Source of the DNA: Streptococcus vestibularis ATCC 49124
GTDB lineage: Bacteria > Bacillota > Bacilli > Lactobacillales > Streptococcaceae
DNA length: 16,560 nucleotides
NCBI RefSeq assembly: GCF_000188295.1
Contig: NZ_GL831112.1
Coordinates: 1,621,663-1,638,222, forward strand
Direction of reading: 5' to 3'
Under the pieces are notes generated by a model. The model did no database searches. It had not been told where the DNA came from and saw only the letters and a program-made list of their open reading frames with translations. Positions 14,207-16,560 of this stretch are shown here, one piece after another. Positions within the stretch are counted from its first letter, which is position 1. The number at the start of each line of letters is the position of its first letter. The position numbers were made by a program, and so were the translations under genes.

Positions 14207-16497
14207 TGGCTAAATTTAATTTCAGCAACTTTAAAGAATCACTTAGCGGTTTAACTAAACGTACTAAAAACACACATGTTAAACGTTCAGATTCTTCTCG
14301 CTATAGCAAAGGAAAACGCTCATCTGCTTCAGATCAAAGTTTAGGATGGCGTATTGTAAAATACGGTTTTATTGGACTACTGACTTTCTTTGTAATCTGT
14401 GTCATTGCTGGTGGTGGACTCTTTGCTTACTATGTTAGCAGTGTTCCTAAACTTACCGAGAATAAGTTGCAATCAACAAACTCAAGTAAGATTTACGATG
14501 GTAATGGTAGTCTTATTGCTGACTTGGGGTCCGAAAAACGTGAAAGTGCATCAACAGATGAGATTCCTACAACCCTAGTCAATGCAATTACCTCTATCGA
14601 GGATAAGCGTTTCTTTACCCATCGCGGTATTGACGTTTATCGTATTATGGGAGCCGCTGTTAACAACCTTCGTCATAACAGCACTCAAGGGGGATCTACA
14701 CTTGACCAACAGTTAATTAAGTTAGCTTACTTCTCAACTAACACCTCAGACCAAACCCTTAAACGTAAGTCACAAGAAATATGGTTATCTCTCCAAATGG
14801 AGCGTCAATATACTAAACAAGAAATCTTGACCTTCTACGTTAATAAGGTTTATATGGGTAATGGTTACTACGGTATGAAGACTGCAGCTAAGTCTTATTT
14901 TGGTAAAGAATTAGGTGACCTCTCAGTTGCCCAAGCAGCTCTTCTTGCTGGGATCCCACAAGCACCAACACAATATGATCCTTATACTAATCCGGATGCT
15001 GCTAAAGAACGTCGCAACACTGTTCTTAATGAAATGTATGAAGACAAAAATATTTCTAAAGAAGAGTACGAGCAAGCTAAAGCAACGGATGTATCAGATG
15101 GTCTTCTTCCACTCACAAAGAAAGCTAGCTACGAACCATACCTAGATAACTACATCAAACAAGTTGTTGAACAAGTCTCTACCGAAGCCAATGTTGATAT
15201 CTACTCAGCTGGACTCGATGTCTATACAAATCTTGACCCTGATATTCAAAAATACATTTGGAATGTCTACAACTCAAATGATTATATTGCTTATCCTGAT
15301 GACAAACTTCAAGTAGCTTCTACTATCATTGATGTTACCAATGGACATGTTGTTGCTCAATTGGGATCACGTCACCAAGACGAAAATATTGCCCTTGGTA
15401 CAAACCAAGCTGTTCAAACTGACCGTGACTGGGGTTCTACAATGAAACCTATCACCGATTACGCACCTGCTATTGAAAAAAGGGTATATACTAACACCGG
15501 TACTACCGTTTATGATAACCCTTATAATTTCCCAGGTACTTCAACTCCGGTTTACGACTGGGATCACAAGTATTACGGAAGTATCTCTCTGACTTATGCG
15601 ATTCAACAATCACGTAACACCACTGCGGTTAAAGCCCTTCAAGCGACTGGCTTGGAGTATGCTCAATCCTTTTTGAAAGATTTAGGTATTGAGTACCCAG
15701 AGATGTTCTATTCAAACGCTATCTCATCTTCAACAACATCATCAGATCCTAAATATGGTGCTTCAAGTGAGAAGATGGCGGCTGCCTATGCAGCCTTCGC
15801 CAATGGTGGTACTTACTACAAACCTTCCTACATTAAATCAATTAAATTTGAAGATGGTTCAACAAAATCATACGATTCTAAAGGTGTCAAGGCCATGTCG
15901 CCACAAACAGCTTATATGATGAATAGCATGTTGAAACAGGTTTTGACAGGTGGTACAGCGACTGAAGCTTATGTACCTGGCACCATCAATGCCGGTAAAA
16001 CGGGTACATCTAACTACGGTGACGATGAGTACTATCAAGTACAAAAAGAAAGTGGCGTCTACGCTGATCTTATGGTTCCTGACGAAACGTTCGTTGGTTA
16101 TAATACTAAATATGCAATGGCCATTTGGACAGGTTATAAAAACCGTAAAACTCCACTTTATGGCTCAGACCTAGATATCGCTAAACAAATCTACGGTCTA
16201 ACAAGTAGCTACCTCAACCAGATGTATGGTGCAGGTTCTGAAGATTTCGATATGCCTAGTGGTGTTTACAACAATGGTAGTTACGTCTTCCTAACTGGTT
16301 CGTCAACGTCAAATGTTTATACCGGATCACTAGGAACATCTAGCTCATCATCAAGTTCGGATTATGGTAAAAGTAGTGACTCATCAAGTTCACAAGATAG
16401 TCAACAGTATGGCCCTGATGCATCAACAAATCCTTCAACATCGGGTTCTAACGGTGCTGAGCATTCAAATTCAAACACTTCTACAGTAGATGAGTAA
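14206..16497 (+). CDS. pbp1a: Class A penicillin-binding protein PBP1a
   Basis: A bifunctional peptidoglycan synthase: the glycosyltransferase polymerises lipid II and the transpeptidase cross-links the strands. The 763-aa product has a basic cytoplasmic tail (1-50) and one transmembrane anchor (about 52-77, FIGLLTFFVICVIAGGGLFAYY). The GT51 domain has catalytic E132 in SIEDKRFFTHRG and the QGGSTLDQQLIK motif. The transpeptidase has S411-TMK414, S469-RN and K598-TGT, all intact. These are exactly 41 positions after pneumococcal S370 and E91. The last 70 residues form a Ser/Thr/Asn-rich disordered tail. The start overlaps the recU stop by one base. PBP1a is a beta-lactam target; I did not compare residues linked to resistance. 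A terminator follows at once. Confidence 0.97.
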   Translation: MAKFNFSNFKESLSGLTKRTKNTHVKRSDSSRYSKGKRSSASDQSLGWRIVKYGFIGLLTFFVICVIAGGGLFAYYVSSVPKLTENKLQSTNSSKIYDGNGSLIADLGSEKRESASTDEIPTTLVNAITSIEDKRFFTHRGIDVYRIMGAAVNNLRHNSTQGGSTLDQQLIKLAYFSTNTSDQTLKRKSQEIWLSLQMERQYTKQEILTFYVNKVYMGNGYYGMKTAAKSYFGKELGDLSVAQAALLAGIPQAPTQYDPYTNPDAAKERRNTVLNEMYEDKNISKEEYEQAKATDVSDGLLPLTKKASYEPYLDNYIKQVVEQVSTEANVDIYSAGLDVYTNLDPDIQKYIWNVYNSNDYIAYPDDKLQVASTIIDVTNGHVVAQLGSRHQDENIALGTNQAVQTDRDWGSTMKPITDYAPAIEKRVYTNTGTTVYDNPYNFPGTSTPVYDWDHKYYGSISLTYAIQQSRNTTAVKALQATGLEYAQSFLKDLGIEYPEMFYSNAISSSTTSSDPKYGASSEKMAAAYAAFANGGTYYKPSYIKSIKFEDGSTKSYDSKGVKAMSPQTAYMMNSMLKQVLTGGTATEAYVPGTINAGKTGTSNYGDDEYYQVQKESGVYADLMVPDETFVGYNTKYAMAIWTGYKNRKTPLYGSDLDIAKQIYGLTSSYLNQMYGAGSEDFDMPSGVYNNGSYVFLTGSSTSNVYTGSLGTSSSSSSSDYGKSSDSSSSQDSQQYGPDASTNPSTSGSNGAEHSNSNTSTVDE

Positions 16498-16506
16498 AAG
16501 GAATTG

Positions 16507-16537
16507 AAAAGAGTTATCCATTGGATAGCTCTTTTTA
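16507..16537 (+). terminator. Intrinsic terminator of recU-pbp1a
   Basis: AAAAGAGTTATCC (16507-16519) pairs with GGATAGCTCTTTT (16523-16535), a 13-bp stem with one G-U pair and a 3-nt loop, ending in a run of five T (16532-16536). It begins 10 nt after the pbp1a stop. The A-run on the 5' side means it may also work, less well, on the minus strand. Confidence 0.9.
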
Positions 16538-16560
16538 CAACCATAAATTTTAATGAAGCC

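Noticed and set aside
1..16560. CRISPR array, prophage, toxin-antitoxin pair, tRNA or defence system
   Set aside because: No regularly spaced repeats, integrase, tRNA cloverleaf or small paired genes were found. Nearly all coding space belongs to recognisable core genes.

Overview
The window is core chromosome of a low-GC Gram-positive coccus, almost certainly a Streptococcus. MapZ (a division-site protein restricted to streptococci and close relatives) is present, as are GpsB, a class A PBP1a whose catalytic residues sit 41 positions after those of pneumococcal PBP1a, and a streptococcal-type MltG with a long cytoplasmic tail. The detailed sequence suggests the salivarius group (S. salivarius, S. 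thermophilus, S. vestibularis), but I cannot fix the species by eye.

Layout. Positions 1-195 hold a decayed IS3-family insertion sequence that runs off the left edge. It has a nonsense codon and a large internal deletion in orfA. Next, all on the minus strand and read right to left, are: snf2-type helicase (5806-8901), an uncharacterised 238-aa protein (4935-5651), murC (3580-4908), a GNAT acetyltransferase (3028-3519), mltG (955-2928) and greA (389-871), which ends in a strong terminator. Further right, also minus strand, are ypsA (13017-13532), gpsB (12576-12908), the RNase P RNA gene rnpB (about 12184-12566), an RlmL/YpsC-type RNA methyltransferase (10877-12043) and mapZ (9009-10874). Each of the last two transcription units ends in a clear intrinsic terminator. 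Divergently, on the plus strand, are recU (13610-14206) and pbp1a (14206-16497), which overlap by one base and end in a terminator.

Function. The window is rich in peptidoglycan and division genes. MurC makes the UDP-MurNAc-alanine precursor. PBP1a polymerises and cross-links glycan. MltG cuts nascent glycan. MapZ positions FtsZ and GpsB balances septal and peripheral synthesis. YpsA is linked to division in Bacillus. The rest is nucleic-acid housekeeping: GreA (transcript cleavage), RecU (Holliday junctions), RNase P RNA, an rRNA methyltransferase and a SWIM-SNF2 ATPase.

I see no CRISPR array, prophage, defence island, tRNA or obvious new multi-gene system. The least explained items are the 238-aa protein upstream of murC with its structured leader, the inverted repeats between greA and its terminator, and the very tight gpsB-rnpB junction.
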